A stretch of DNA of 31,317 nt from JBEEMU01 sp043778315 (GCA_043778315.1 JAYWGJ010000183.1:1-31317); one strand, 5' to 3'. Shown: positions 6,872 through 15,647, counted from the first letter of the stretch. Notes: generated by a model from the letters alone, not told the origin. Made by a program: numbers and translations.

Positions 6872-8365
6872 TCACCAATTAAACAACTCGCGTACCAAAT
6901 CTTTTTCGATATTTTGCCCTAATTTCGGTTCGTATTCGTTGGTATTGCAATTATAAATATAATCACCTGCCCAATACGAAAAATTTTTGGCAACGCTTTG
7001 CACCGCGTGTAACAAAAAGTCTAGTTCGGCGGTGGTGGAGGTCGGGTGAAGCGAGAGGCGCACCCAGCCTGGCTTTTCGGACAAGTCGCCACGGTCTATC
7101 TTATCCGTTATAGAATGCGAATATGCCTTATCTACTTCCAATAAATAATGTCCGTAAGTGCCTGCGCACGAGCAACCGCCGCGCACCTGTATGCCGAAGC
7201 GGTCGTTGAGTAGTTTGACACAAAAATTGTAATGTAAATCCTTGATATAGAACGAGATAACCGCCAATCGGTCGGTCGTGTCGCTCGCCAAAACGTTCAC
7301 GCCTTCTATATTTTTTAGTTTTGGTAAAAAATAATGTACCAATTCGTGTTCTCTATCCATAATATTATCAATACCCATTTTCTCTTTCAATTGCACGCAA
7401 AGCGCGGTTCTGATGGTCTGCATAAAAGGAGGCGTACCGCCGTCTTCGCGTGCCTCGATGTCGTCTATATAACTGTGTTCGCCCCACGGGTTTGTCCATT
7501 TCACGGTGCCTCCGCCTGGCTGGTCGGGTGTTTTGAGGTGGTATAGGCTCGAGTTAAATACGAGTACACCTGCGCTGCCCGGTCCACCCAGAAACTTGTG
7601 CGGCGAAAAATAAATAGCGTCCAAATACTCGTCGGGTGCGTGCGCAGGGTGCATATCGATAGGCACATACGGCGCGGAGCAAGCGAAATCGGCGAAGCAA
7701 TACCCGCCTGCGCGGTGCATGATACCTGCTATGGTATGGTAAGGCGTTTGTATGCCTGTGATATTGCTACACGCGGTGATGGCGGCTATTTTGAGCGGTC
7801 GGTCGGCATATTGAGCCAATAAAATTTCAAGACTATGCGTATCTACCATAGCATCTGCGGTAGGCGGAATGACCACTACTTCGGCGATGGTTTCTATCCA
7901 CGAGGTCTGATTGGAGTGATGCTCCATGTGCGTGATGAACACGACGGGACGCTCGCCCTTGGGTATTTTGACCATGTGTTTGTACTGCTCGGGTATGCGT
8001 AGCCCGAGTATGCGTTGCCACTTATTGACGGCGGCGGTCATGCCCGAACCCACCATCAGCAGCACATCTTGGGCGTTTGCGCCAACGTGGTTTTTGATGA
8101 TTTGGCGCGCCTCGTGGTAGGCGAGCGTCGTCGTCGAACCCGTAAGGTTGGTTTCGGTGTGCGTATTGGCAACGTACTGCCCAAACCCTTCGGTGAGTGC
8201 GCGCTCTATGGGCGCGTACATTCTGCCGCTCGCCGTCCAGTCGGCGTACACGATTTTGTGTGTACCGAACGGCGTGTCGAAACGGGTATTTACACCTATA
8301 ATATTTTGGCGAAAAGCCGCAAAATAGGTTTCTAAGGAGGTGCTAACCTCTACTAATTCAGCCAT
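6872..8365 (-). CDS. Class V aminotransferase / cysteine-desulfurase-like
   Basis: A 497-residue PLP-dependent enzyme. The cofactor lysine is Lys257 in SPHKFLGGPGS, Asp226 in FADFACSAP would contact the pyridine nitrogen, and MEHHSNQ (147-153) has the expected histidines. A RGGCSC motif (Cys398, Cys400) occupies the position of the catalytic-cysteine loop in SufS/NifS-type desulfurases. The protein is about 90 residues longer than SufS, partly through an insert near PGGGTVKW and a longer C-terminus. It may be a desulfurase or a related lyase acting on a cysteine derivative. No suf or isc genes are near, so a general role in Fe-S assembly is not supported. It likely has its own promoter near 8481. 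Confidence 0.85.
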   Translation of the reverse strand: MAELVEVSTSLETYFAAFRQNIIGVNTRFDTPFGTHKIVYADWTASGRMYAPIERALTEGFGQYVANTHTETNLTGSTTTLAYHEARQIIKNHVGANAQDVLLMVGSGMTAAVNKWQRILGLRIPEQYKHMVKIPKGERPVVFITHMEHHSNQTSWIETIAEVVVIPPTADAMVDTHSLEILLAQYADRPLKIAAITACSNITGIQTPYHTIAGIMHRAGGYCFADFACSAPYVPIDMHPAHAPDEYLDAIYFSPHKFLGGPGSAGVLVFNSSLYHLKTPDQPGGGTVKWTNPWGEHSYIDDIEAREDGGTPPFMQTIRTALCVQLKEKMGIDNIMDREHELVHYFLPKLKNIEGVNVLASDTTDRLAVISFYIKDLHYNFCVKLLNDRFGIQVRGGCSCAGTYGHYLLEVDKAYSHSITDKIDRGDLSEKPGWVRLSLHPTSTTAELDFLLHAVQSVAKNFSYWAGDYIYNCNTNEYEPKLGQNIEKDLVRELFNW

Positions 8366-8480
8366 AATAAGAGGAAATATGGTTGTGAAAAAAAGTTGTT
8401 TTAAAAAAGTTGGGTTTTAAAGATGATAAAAAAGTTTTAAAGAAAAAAATTAGTTTTACAGAAAAATTTATGTTCAAATG

Positions 8481-8488
8481 CAAAGATA
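8481..8488 (-). promoter_or_regulatory. Promoter -7 element for the class V aminotransferase
   Basis: The minus strand reads TATCTTTG, a full TAnnTTTG match, about 115 bases before the start at 8365. A poly-T stretch stands in for the -33 element. It would put the promoter just before the end of the next minus-strand gene. Confidence 0.4.
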
Positions 8489-8508
8489 ATAATATGTACT
8501 TAAAAAAA

Positions 8509-9990
8509 TTATTTTATTTTTTTGGGTGCTTTTTTGGGAGCGCGCTGCTTAAACTCCTCGAGCTTTTCGTTGAGCCAATCTTTGGCTGCCAGGTTTGGTG
8601 TGGTTTCTACGCTTTTCACGAGCCTAAGTCGCCATACTTCCGACATATTAGGATAAATACATATTTTTCGCAATATAAAATGAAACGTGAAATGGGACTG
8701 ATAGAACGATTTGGGAACATTTTTTTTGTGGTATAGCAAGAGTCGCTTGTAGTTGTCTAATTGCGAAAGGAGCATCTCGTCATAACTTTCGTCCACATAA
8801 GCGAGTTCGTAGGTAGCGGATAAGAGCAGCCTGCGGATATTGATAAAATTGGCAGGGTCTTTTAGTTTAATACTCGCGGTCGTATCATAAATTTTTTGGT
8901 AGTCTCCTTTGTAGAATAAATAAGTGACTCGTGCCAAGTTGTGGCAATCGTCACGAATAGGTTGTGGTATATAAGCAATGTACTTCTCGATAAACCAATC
9001 TACCCATTCCCATTCTTTTAGTTTGCAGCCCACCAAATAAAAATTATTGTACCGCGTCAATAAAAGTATGCCGTCTCGCTCTAATATTAAATTGCACTCG
9101 ACAATCGTTTTATACACCCTAAAAAGTGCCTTAATAGCTGCATTATAATGTGTACTGAAATGTCGTATCAGTATCACCTCGAGCATAAAATACAAATCAC
9201 TAAGTAGCGTAAGGCTTAGTCGGGCTTGATTTTTCGCCAAAACGCTAAGTATATAATCGTAATTTTCCTCTGACGGGTTTTGAAAACAATCATACATTAT
9301 ATAATATAGGTGTAATAACAAAAACTCCTCCCGTAGAGCCACACCTTCTCGTACATTATGCAATACATTTGTGGTGAACGGAAGCATATCCTCCAATTCT
9401 CCAATATCTTTTTTTAAGGTGTGTAATAATATGTAGCGCATTTTAGTTACCAAATAAAACGCATCTAAATAATTATTTGCTTTTACAATACCTACATCAG
9501 TGCTGTCATGAATACTCTCAAACTCTATATTAGAATGTTCTATCTGCCAGGATTGAAAATACTGCTCTATACAGGCTTCGCTTTCGCTCAGATAATCCAC
9601 TGCGGTTTTATATACTAATTTGTAATGTACGTTCAAACTTGTATTGATGTAATAATCCATCAAAAATAAACTGTTAGTGATAGGCTCAATTTGCAACCGA
9701 TTTACGACAATATAAGTTTCCACCAATTCTAATAATTGACTACTGAACCGCCGCACGTCACTTGCAGTATAGCCAAGCGGAGCAGCCCATTGCCTTTGAA
9801 CGGCGGTATAGCTTAGGTCTAACTCCTGCCAACCTCTTTTGCCCAGTGTGACAAATGGCATAACCCAAAGATATAAATTTTGTGTCGCTTCATATTTATA
9901 AAAATAAGGCGATTCCATCAGTTTATCCAAGGCATTGCGCTGCGTACCGTTCAAACTGCGCAATAGGTCAAAAAGTTTACTGTCTTTCAA
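8509..9990 (-). CDS. Large helical protein of unknown function
   Basis: A 493-residue protein without signal peptide or membrane segment. It starts MKDSKLFDLLRSLNGTQRNAL and has SPYFYK near residue 28. I recall this beginning (short helix, then SPYF) from a Bacteroidota family of unknown function that often occurs in several copies per genome. The rest is rich in Leu, Tyr and charged residues in an all-helical pattern suggestive of TPR-like or other solenoid repeats, and the C-terminus is a basic tail (RAPKKAPKKIK). No catalytic motif is visible. A role as a protein-interaction scaffold is a guess. A -7 element lies about 50 bases upstream. Confidence 0.7.
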   Translation of the reverse strand: MKDSKLFDLLRSLNGTQRNALDKLMESPYFYKYEATQNLYLWVMPFVTLGKRGWQELDLSYTAVQRQWAAPLGYTASDVRRFSSQLLELVETYIVVNRLQIEPITNSLFLMDYYINTSLNVHYKLVYKTAVDYLSESEACIEQYFQSWQIEHSNIEFESIHDSTDVGIVKANNYLDAFYLVTKMRYILLHTLKKDIGELEDMLPFTTNVLHNVREGVALREEFLLLHLYYIMYDCFQNPSEENYDYILSVLAKNQARLSLTLLSDLYFMLEVILIRHFSTHYNAAIKALFRVYKTIVECNLILERDGILLLTRYNNFYLVGCKLKEWEWVDWFIEKYIAYIPQPIRDDCHNLARVTYLFYKGDYQKIYDTTASIKLKDPANFINIRRLLLSATYELAYVDESYDEMLLSQLDNYKRLLLYHKKNVPKSFYQSHFTFHFILRKICIYPNMSEVWRLRLVKSVETTPNLAAKDWLNEKLEEFKQRAPKKAPKKIK

Positions 9991-10036
9991 GAGGGTATAA
10001 CTTAGGGTTAGATTAAATATATAAACAAATACTGTG

Positions 10037-10044
10037 CAAATATA
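10037..10044 (-). promoter_or_regulatory. Promoter -7 element for the 493-residue protein
   Basis: The minus strand reads TATATTTG, a full match to TAnnTTTG, about 50 bases before the start at 9990. No clear TTTG is seen at -33 distance. Confidence 0.4.
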
Positions 10045-10117
10045 ATTTTTATTTATAATATAAATATTTATTCCCGTACTAATTACATTTTTATTTAGTT
10101 TAAATACAAGTCACTTT

Positions 10118-10366
10118 CTAACAAAATAAGGTATTGTAGCCGATACATAGTATAAAAATAAATATTTATACCCTCCAAATCGAGTTTTTCGGATAAATGA
10201 CCCAAAAAATACATTTACATTTATATAATATGGTTAAATAACTAATTGATTAACTGATTTTTATATAATTATAATATAATGATGTGTAAAAAGTAAACTA
10301 AAAAAAAGTTCGGATTATTGCAAAATTTTCTCCCTTTTTTCTAAATAAGAACCCTGTACCTTTGCA
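10118..10366 (+). repeat. 249-base direct repeat, copy 1 (no gene follows)
   Basis: This AT-rich non-coding block is about 90 percent identical by eye to 10597-10845, at a constant offset of 479 bases. It ends in a full promoter hexamer. The 35 bases before the hexamer and the stretch ATTTACATTTATATAATATG are fully conserved. No coding frame follows this copy. Confidence 0.9.
10357..10364 (+). promoter_or_regulatory. Promoter -7 element in repeat copy 1
   Basis: TACCTTTG is a full TAnnTTTG match. A run of six T about 17 bases upstream could serve as -33. The transcript would enter a stretch with no recognisable coding frame. Confidence 0.45.
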
Positions 10367-10596
10367 TTATAAAATAAAGAACAGGATTAAGGTTGTAAGC
10401 AAGGCTATAATCAGAGTCGTTAGTTACATGATTTTTTTATTTTCGACCTTCTAATCTACTTCTTATTACAAGCAATAAATTGACCAAATGCTAGTTTTAG
10501 GCACATCAAAAAGCCAAATTTTTTCTAAAAATATTTTCACAATAAAAAATAATCTTTCCATGACCTACTTTTTTTTCTAATTTCGAGTGAAACAAG
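10367..10596. other. Non-coding spacer between the two repeat copies
   Basis: No open frame of note, no similarity to the gene after copy 2, and no strong hairpin. A weak TGTAA/TTACA pairing followed by seven T (around 10395-10450) could be a poor terminator, which would make a transcript from copy 1 about 80 bases long. It may be what is left after loss of a duplicated gene. Confidence 0.35.
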
Positions 10597-10845
10597 CTAA
10601 CAAAATAAGGTATTGCAGCCGATATACATTATAAAAATAAATATTTATAGCCTCGGAATCGAGTTTTTCGGATAAATGACCAAAAAAACACATTTACATT
10701 TATATAATATGGTTAGATAACTAATTGATTGATAAATGTTTATATAATTATAATATAGTGATGTATGAAAAGTGAATCGCAAAAAAGTTCGGATTATTGC
10801 AAAATTTTCTCCCTTTTTTCTAAATAAGAACCCTATACCTTTGCA
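10597..10845 (+). repeat. 249-base direct repeat, copy 2 (before the secreted-protein gene)
   Basis: This is the second copy of the block at 10118-10366. It ends about 50 bases before the ATG at 10894, so here the repeat is the promoter region of an intact gene. Differences between copies cluster in the middle, while the distal 35 bases and the promoter are almost unchanged. Confidence 0.9.
10836..10843 (+). promoter_or_regulatory. Promoter -7 element of the secreted-protein gene
   Basis: TACCTTTG, a full consensus match, in the same setting as in copy 1. The leader would be about 45 bases to the ATG at 10894. Confidence 0.6.
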
Positions 10846-10893
10846 GTGTTAAATAAATCTAATAATTTTAAAACATTGTAAATAATAACTCTT

Positions 10894-11640
10894 ATGAAAA
10901 ATCTTGTATTCAACACATCGCGCTTTGCAGCTACAACGGTAGCCGCTTTATTACTTTTAATCTCGGCTACTACTTTTGCCGCACCTACTACTAACACGAC
11001 TACAAAAGGTGGTGGAATATCGGTAATAGCTATTGATGGTCGCTCGGCAAGTACGCGCACTGGCGGTCGTACTATCGTCACTACAACGCTCGCTTCGCTC
11101 GCAGCTACGCTCACTACGGTCTGCAAAACAGATCTGCACCTCGAGTTAGAGATAGATGGCGGCGCAGTAATGAATGTAGATTTTAACAAACAAACCGTTG
11201 AGCTTTTGGGCTACGACGGTGTTATCAAAGAAGCTATCGCGCTCTATAAAGCGGTGTCGGTTGCCCAAGTAGATTTGAACAATATTATGATTGATACGGC
11301 TAGCGATTGGCAGGTATTATTGGCGGCAGGCTGTGGCTCTACGGGTCGCTACGCCAAAAAAACAGCACCTGCACAAGGCGAATGGGTCGCGCAAACCGCT
11401 ATCAAACAACAAGGCAGCACTATATATATAGCGCGCAACGAAACAGACGAAATCAGCGAAACGCAATTGCGTGCGCTTTCGGGACAAGTAGTAGCTACTA
11501 TCACTACTACGACCGAAACGAATATCGAGAGCCTTTCGGCAATCAAATTTGAATTACCAAACCACTTATCAAACGGCGTTTACCTTTGCACAAGCAAAGT
11601 CGGCAACGTTCAAGTAAGCAAATTAGTGACCATTTTCTAA
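10894..11640 (+). CDS. Small secreted protein with T9SS-type C-terminus
   Basis: A 248-residue protein with a signal peptide ending near TTFAAP (residue 30) and a Thr/Gly-rich N-terminal region. The C-terminal part, LSGQVVATI, ISAIKFELPNHLSNGVYLCT and SKLVTIF, has the order of a type A T9SS sorting domain: a GxxV strand, a LPxxLSNGVYL turn, and a final (S)KxxxxF strand. That would export it and attach or release it at the cell surface. The middle region is not one I recognise. The Thr/Ala-rich stretch near residues 64-78 is encoded by short repeated bases. It has its own promoter in the duplicated 249-base block and its own terminator, so it is monocistronic. Confidence 0.8.
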   Translation: MKNLVFNTSRFAATTVAALLLLISATTFAAPTTNTTTKGGGISVIAIDGRSASTRTGGRTIVTTTLASLAATLTTVCKTDLHLELEIDGGAVMNVDFNKQTVELLGYDGVIKEAIALYKAVSVAQVDLNNIMIDTASDWQVLLAAGCGSTGRYAKKTAPAQGEWVAQTAIKQQGSTIYIARNETDEISETQLRALSGQVVATITTTTETNIESLSAIKFELPNHLSNGVYLCTSKVGNVQVSKLVTIF

Positions 11641-11684
11641 TGTGACCGCTACGAGTCGTTCACATCATCATTGCACCATATAAA

Positions 11685-11729
11685 GAGTTGCCGAACTGTC
11701 TGGGGAGAGGGTTCGGCACTCTTTTTTTT
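11685..11729 (+). terminator. Intrinsic terminator
   Basis: GAGTTGCCGAAC pairs with GTTCGGCACTC (one bulged T) around a 14-base loop, followed by eight T. It is placed 45 bases after the secreted-protein stop codon. Confidence 0.9.
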
Positions 11730-11815
11730 GTCGATATGGTGGTGAATATCGCGATTTGCAATATTTTTTTTGCAATAGAATTTCATTTTATCCTTATCTT
11801 TATAATCTGATGATG

Positions 11816-11823
11816 TACCTTTA
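11816..11823 (+). promoter_or_regulatory. Candidate -7 element before the LKR-like gene
   Basis: TACCTTTA matches seven of eight positions. It lies 85 bases before the ATG at 11907. The -33 element is not clear. Confidence 0.35.
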
Positions 11824-11906
11824 CACTTCAGTTTTCACAAAACATTTTCTGGGTCGCATTTAGTAGTTTTGGGCGACCGTCGTTACACTTCATTTTTTGT
11901 ATTATA

Positions 11907-13112
11907 ATGATTATTGGACTAATAAAAGAGGGCAAAACGCCGTCTGATACCCGCGTTGCGCTAACGCCGACGCAATGCAAATATTTGACCGACCTGCACG
12001 GCATAAAATTTATCGTAGAGCCTTGTCCGTCAAGGTGTTATAATGATGCAGAATACCGGGAGCAAGGTTGCACTTTGAGTGATAAACTCGACAGTTGCGA
12101 CTACCTTTTAGGTATAAAAGAAGTACCTATAAAGCAGCTTATCGCTAATAAAACGTATTTCTTTTTTTCGCATACGATAAAAAAACAGCCCTTCAACCGC
12201 AAATTATTACAAGCGGCATTAGATAAAAAAATCCGATTGATTGATTGGGAAACCCTCACCGACGACAAAGGTGATAGATTAATTGCCTTCGGACGATGGG
12301 CGGGCATAGTAGGCGCGCACAACGGCATCATGACACTCGGCGAGCGGCTCGGCAGCTTTAAATTGTCACAAATGATACAATTTAAAGATTTTTCTGCGGC
12401 TAAAACCGCCTATGCTATCCTGCAATTACCCGCCGTCAAAATAGTGCTTACAGGTACGGGGCGCGTCGCAAATGGCGCGGCAGAGGTGCTTGACGCAATG
12501 CGCGTAGTGCGCGTGAGCGCAACCGATTTTTTGAATAAAACCTACACAACGGCAGTTTATACGCAACTCGGTTCGGCAGATTATGCGCGCCGCGCCGACG
12601 GCAAACCCTACGACCGCGCCGATTTTCACGCTAATCCGACGCAGTACGAAACCGCATTTTTGCCTTACACGAAAGTGGCGGAGGTGATGATGAACGGCAT
12701 TTTTTGGAAGAAAGGCGCGCCTGCTTTTTTTACGGCTGCCGATATGAAAAAAGCGGATTTTAAGATACGCACTATCGCCGATATTACTTGCGATATTGCG
12801 CCTGAGTCGTCGGTGCCTTCTACGCTCGATGCTTCTACAATTGCTAAGCCAATTTTTGGCTATGATATTGATAAACAAAAGATTACAAAACCATTTAAAC
12901 CTAATGTGGTGGACGTGATGAGTATAGATAATTTGCCTAATGAGTTGCCGCGTGATGCGTCGGAAGCGTTCGGCAATCAGTTTATTAATAACGTCCTTTT
13001 TGATATACAAATGGGCAACACCGAAGCCGTCGACCGCGCTACTATTGTCAATAATGGCGTGCTGCAACCGCGCTACGAATACTTAACTGACTATGTATAT
13101 GATAAAGTATAA
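11907..13112 (+). CDS. Lysine-ketoglutarate reductase / saccharopine dehydrogenase-like
   Basis: A 401-residue protein of the alanine dehydrogenase/transhydrogenase fold. The N-terminal motif KEGKTPSDTRVALTP and the pair KEVP (Lys71) and SHTIKKQ (His89) correspond to catalytic Lys77 and His96 of yeast LYS1. AFGRWAGIVGAHN follows, as in the LKR domain of AASS. An NAD(P)-binding loop LTGTGRVANG lies at 181-190, and IADITCDIAPESSVP matches the C-terminal domain. It would form or cleave saccharopine from lysine and 2-oxoglutarate. Which direction and cofactor apply cannot be told. No separate glutamate-forming partner is adjacent. It overlaps the next gene by 20 bases, so the two are cotranscribed. 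Confidence 0.82.
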   Translation: MIIGLIKEGKTPSDTRVALTPTQCKYLTDLHGIKFIVEPCPSRCYNDAEYREQGCTLSDKLDSCDYLLGIKEVPIKQLIANKTYFFFSHTIKKQPFNRKLLQAALDKKIRLIDWETLTDDKGDRLIAFGRWAGIVGAHNGIMTLGERLGSFKLSQMIQFKDFSAAKTAYAILQLPAVKIVLTGTGRVANGAAEVLDAMRVVRVSATDFLNKTYTTAVYTQLGSADYARRADGKPYDRADFHANPTQYETAFLPYTKVAEVMMNGIFWKKGAPAFFTAADMKKADFKIRTIADITCDIAPESSVPSTLDASTIAKPIFGYDIDKQKITKPFKPNVVDVMSIDNLPNELPRDASEAFGNQFINNVLFDIQMGNTEAVDRATIVNNGVLQPRYEYLTDYVYDKV

Positions 13113-13536
13113 TATCTTATTTTGCACAGTAGCGATATTGGCGATAAGCTGCGGAAAAAAACAGCCCGAACCCGAAAAAAAAGTGGAGGCGATACACATT
13201 GACGCGCCGATAGAAGAGGCGAAACTAATAAAAGTACTCGCCGACGTGCATATCGCCGAAAGCATTATTAATATGCAAATACCCGAACGCCGCGATAGCT
13301 GCGCGAAGAACTTGTACTCTCGTATTTTCAAAAAATACAATGTCACAAAAAGCGATTTTGATAAAAGTTTTTCGGTGTATTCGGCTTCGCCGCAAGCGGC
13401 ACAAGTGATGTACGAAAAAGTAGGCAACGAACTGAGTATGTTGGAAGCGAAATACCGCAACGAACCCGTGCGCGCACCCGCGCCGTCGGCTCCGCCGTCC
13501 TCGATTGCTGCGCCGCGCGCACCTCTGGAAAGATAA
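13093..13536 (+). CDS. DUF4296 lipoprotein
   Basis: A 147-residue lipoprotein whose signal ends in LAIS before Cys20. The domain after a short charged linker, from LIKVLADVHIAESI through YSRIFKKYNVTKSDFDKSFSVYS to a helical end, matches DUF4296, a small helical lipoprotein domain of Bacteroidota without assigned function. A Pro/Ala-rich tail follows from about residue 125. It starts inside the end of the LKR-like gene (ATG at 13093, with another ATG at 13099), which suggests translational coupling. A functional link with lysine metabolism is not established. Confidence 0.85.
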   Translation: MYMIKYNILFCTVAILAISCGKKQPEPEKKVEAIHIDAPIEEAKLIKVLADVHIAESIINMQIPERRDSCAKNLYSRIFKKYNVTKSDFDKSFSVYSASPQAAQVMYEKVGNELSMLEAKYRNEPVRAPAPSAPPSSIAAPRAPLER

Positions 13537-13584
13537 TTATTTTATTTTTTTAGGTACATATTAGTATTTGAAATAAAAAAATAC

Positions 13585-13592
13585 TACTTTTA
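13585..13592 (+). promoter_or_regulatory. Candidate promoter of the acyl-CoA ligase gene
   Basis: TACTTTTA matches seven of eight positions. TTTG occurs upstream (13567-13570), but only 14 bases away, shorter than usual. If used, the leader is about 145 bases and includes the hairpin at 13627-13657. Confidence 0.35.
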
Positions 13593-13626
13593 TCTTTTAA
13601 AAAATTAAAGTGGAGTCACAAATTAA

Positions 13627-13657
13627 CGTTTACGAAACTTTTGAAGTTTCGCAAACG
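13627..13657 (+). promoter_or_regulatory. Stem-loop in the acyl-CoA ligase leader
   Basis: CGTTTACGAAACTT pairs with AAGTTTCGCAAACG around a TTG loop, 14 positions with one mismatch. No T-run follows, so it is not a standard terminator. It lies 86 bases before the ATG at 13744. Confidence 0.55.
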
Positions 13658-13743
13658 ACGGTTCACCTAAAAAAATCTTCTTTCCTTCTTTTCTTTTTAT
13701 CCAATTTTAATTAATAATACTCGTAAATCTTTAATCAAATCCT

Positions 13744-15501
13744 ATGAATAATTTTACCCGTCTGTTCGACATTCCGTATTTCCAACACGCTACTTACAAG
13801 GTGAGCAAAGCGGTTGGTGACAAAACCTCTGGCAAGTGGGAGCATTACAGTTCGCGCCAATTTATTGACGTAATCAACGAAGTTTCGTTAGGATTACTCG
13901 CGCTTGGTGTGCAAAAAGGCGACAAAATTGCTTTGATTAGCACTAATAATCGCGCCGAATGGAACATTATGGACTTAGGAATGATGCAAATTGGTGCAAT
14001 TAACGTACCCGTTTACCCGACTATCGCGCCCAAAGATTACGAGTATATTTTTAATGAAGCGGAGGTAAAATACTGTTTTGTGAGCGATACGGCGTTGCTG
14101 AAAAAGGTAGAAACCGCACAACCAAATATCGCTTCGCTACAAAAAATATTTACTTTTGATAAGATTGAAGGCGCAATGCACTGGCATACGATGTTGGCGC
14201 AAGGCGACCTTACGCAGGTAGATGCTATAAAAGCGAGCATCAAACCCGAAGATATGGCGACGATTATTTACACTTCTGGCACGACGGGCAACCCGAAAGG
14301 CGTGATGCTGTCGCACAATAATATATGTAGCAATATTCATTCGGTACTCGATATGATTCCGATTGGTGTGAACCAAACCGCTTTATCTTTCCTGCCGATG
14401 TGCCATATTTTTGAGCGCACGGTGACGTATGCCTACATGGCAAAAGGCATTACGATTACTTATGCGGAGAGTATCGAGCAGATTTCGGCGAATATTGCTG
14501 AGATTCGCCCGCATTTCTTTACAGCCGTGCCGCGTTTACTAGAAAAAGTGTATGAAAAAATCATGGCAGGCGCAGCACTCAGTACAGGCATCAAAAAAAC
14601 TTTGGGCGATTGGGCGTTGGGTTTGACTGACCATTACGATTACGACAAAAACATGGGTATCGGTTTTGCGATTGCCGATAAATTGGTGTATAGCAAAATC
14701 CGCGAAAAACTCGGCGGCAACTTAGTAGGTATGTTTACGGGTTCGGCGGCGTGTCCGTCCAAAGTGATTCGCTTTTTCTCGGCGATTGGTATTGCGGTGC
14801 GCGAGGGTTACGGCTTGACCGAAACGTCGCCCGCGCTCACGCTCAACCTTTACGAACCGAACAAAGCGATGCTCGGAACGGTCGGAATGCCGATAAAAGG
14901 TGTGGAAATAAAGATAGCCGAAGACGGCGAAATACTCGCGAAAGGCGAAAATATAATGATGGGCTACTACAAACACGCCGACAAAACCGCCGAAGTGATG
15001 ACTGCCGACGGCTGGTTTATGACGGGCGACATCGGTACGTTTGTGGAAAACAAAAGTGGCAATCGCTTTTTGAAAATCACCGACCGCAAAAAAGAACTAC
15101 TCAAAACGTCTGGTGGCAAATACGTTGCGCCCGCGCCGATAGAAAGTCTGCTGCGCGAGTCGTTTTTGGTGGAGCAAGTGATGGTAGTGGGAGAGGGGCA
15201 AAAATTCGTTTCGGCACTCATCGTGCCTGCTATTTCTACGCTCGAGTCGTGGGCAAAAGAGCAGGGTTTGGTTTGCGCTACTACTGCCGACTTATTGGCA
15301 CATAGCCAAACAAAAGCGATGTTTCAAGCTATCGTAGATGGATATAATCCTAATTTTTCGCACATTGAGCAAATTAAAAAATTCGCCTTACTAGCCAAAG
15401 AATGGACGGTAGATACAGACGAACTCACGCCGACCATGAAAATAAAACGCCGCGTGATAACCGAAAAATATAAAGATATTATTGCTAAAATATATTCGTA
15501 A
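13744..15501 (+). CDS. Long-chain fatty acid-CoA ligase
   Basis: A 585-residue AMP-forming ligase that activates long-chain fatty acids to acyl-CoA. The three core motifs are present: phosphate-binding loop YTSGTTGNPKG (176-186), YGLTE (356-360) and TGD (427-429), followed by the hinge ITDRKKELLKTSGGK with Lys459 in the position that contacts bound substrate. Length, ITDRKKELLKTSGGKYVAPAPIE and the missing N-terminal targeting sequence fit FadD15-like bacterial ligases. It is probably cytoplasmic or at the inner membrane face. It stands alone, 207 bases after the DUF4296 gene, with a leader that contains a stem-loop. The exact substrate range cannot be read from sequence. Confidence 0.93.
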   Translation: MNNFTRLFDIPYFQHATYKVSKAVGDKTSGKWEHYSSRQFIDVINEVSLGLLALGVQKGDKIALISTNNRAEWNIMDLGMMQIGAINVPVYPTIAPKDYEYIFNEAEVKYCFVSDTALLKKVETAQPNIASLQKIFTFDKIEGAMHWHTMLAQGDLTQVDAIKASIKPEDMATIIYTSGTTGNPKGVMLSHNNICSNIHSVLDMIPIGVNQTALSFLPMCHIFERTVTYAYMAKGITITYAESIEQISANIAEIRPHFFTAVPRLLEKVYEKIMAGAALSTGIKKTLGDWALGLTDHYDYDKNMGIGFAIADKLVYSKIREKLGGNLVGMFTGSAACPSKVIRFFSAIGIAVREGYGLTETSPALTLNLYEPNKAMLGTVGMPIKGVEIKIAEDGEILAKGENIMMGYYKHADKTAEVMTADGWFMTGDIGTFVENKSGNRFLKITDRKKELLKTSGGKYVAPAPIESLLRESFLVEQVMVVGEGQKFVSALIVPAISTLESWAKEQGLVCATTADLLAHSQTKAMFQAIVDGYNPNFSHIEQIKKFALLAKEWTVDTDELTPTMKIKRRVITEKYKDIIAKIYS

Positions 15502-15647
15502 TTGGTATTTTTATTGATACAATAGCGTTCCTTTAAACCAAGTTTCTGATAGCAAACTACTTAGTTTTTATCATTAGAAAGGGGGTTTGAAGGAATGCTT
15601 TTTTTGTAAATATCAGCGTAAAATTACTTCCCTAAAAATTAAAAGAC

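Noticed and set aside
13627..13657. Stem-loop read as a terminator for the DUF4296 gene
   Set aside because: No T-run follows the stem, so a leader structure is the better description.
14751..15305. 184-codon plus-strand frame inside the acyl-CoA ligase gene
   Set aside because: It is an out-of-frame shadow rich in Arg and Gln across the conserved ligase motifs, with no start context of its own.
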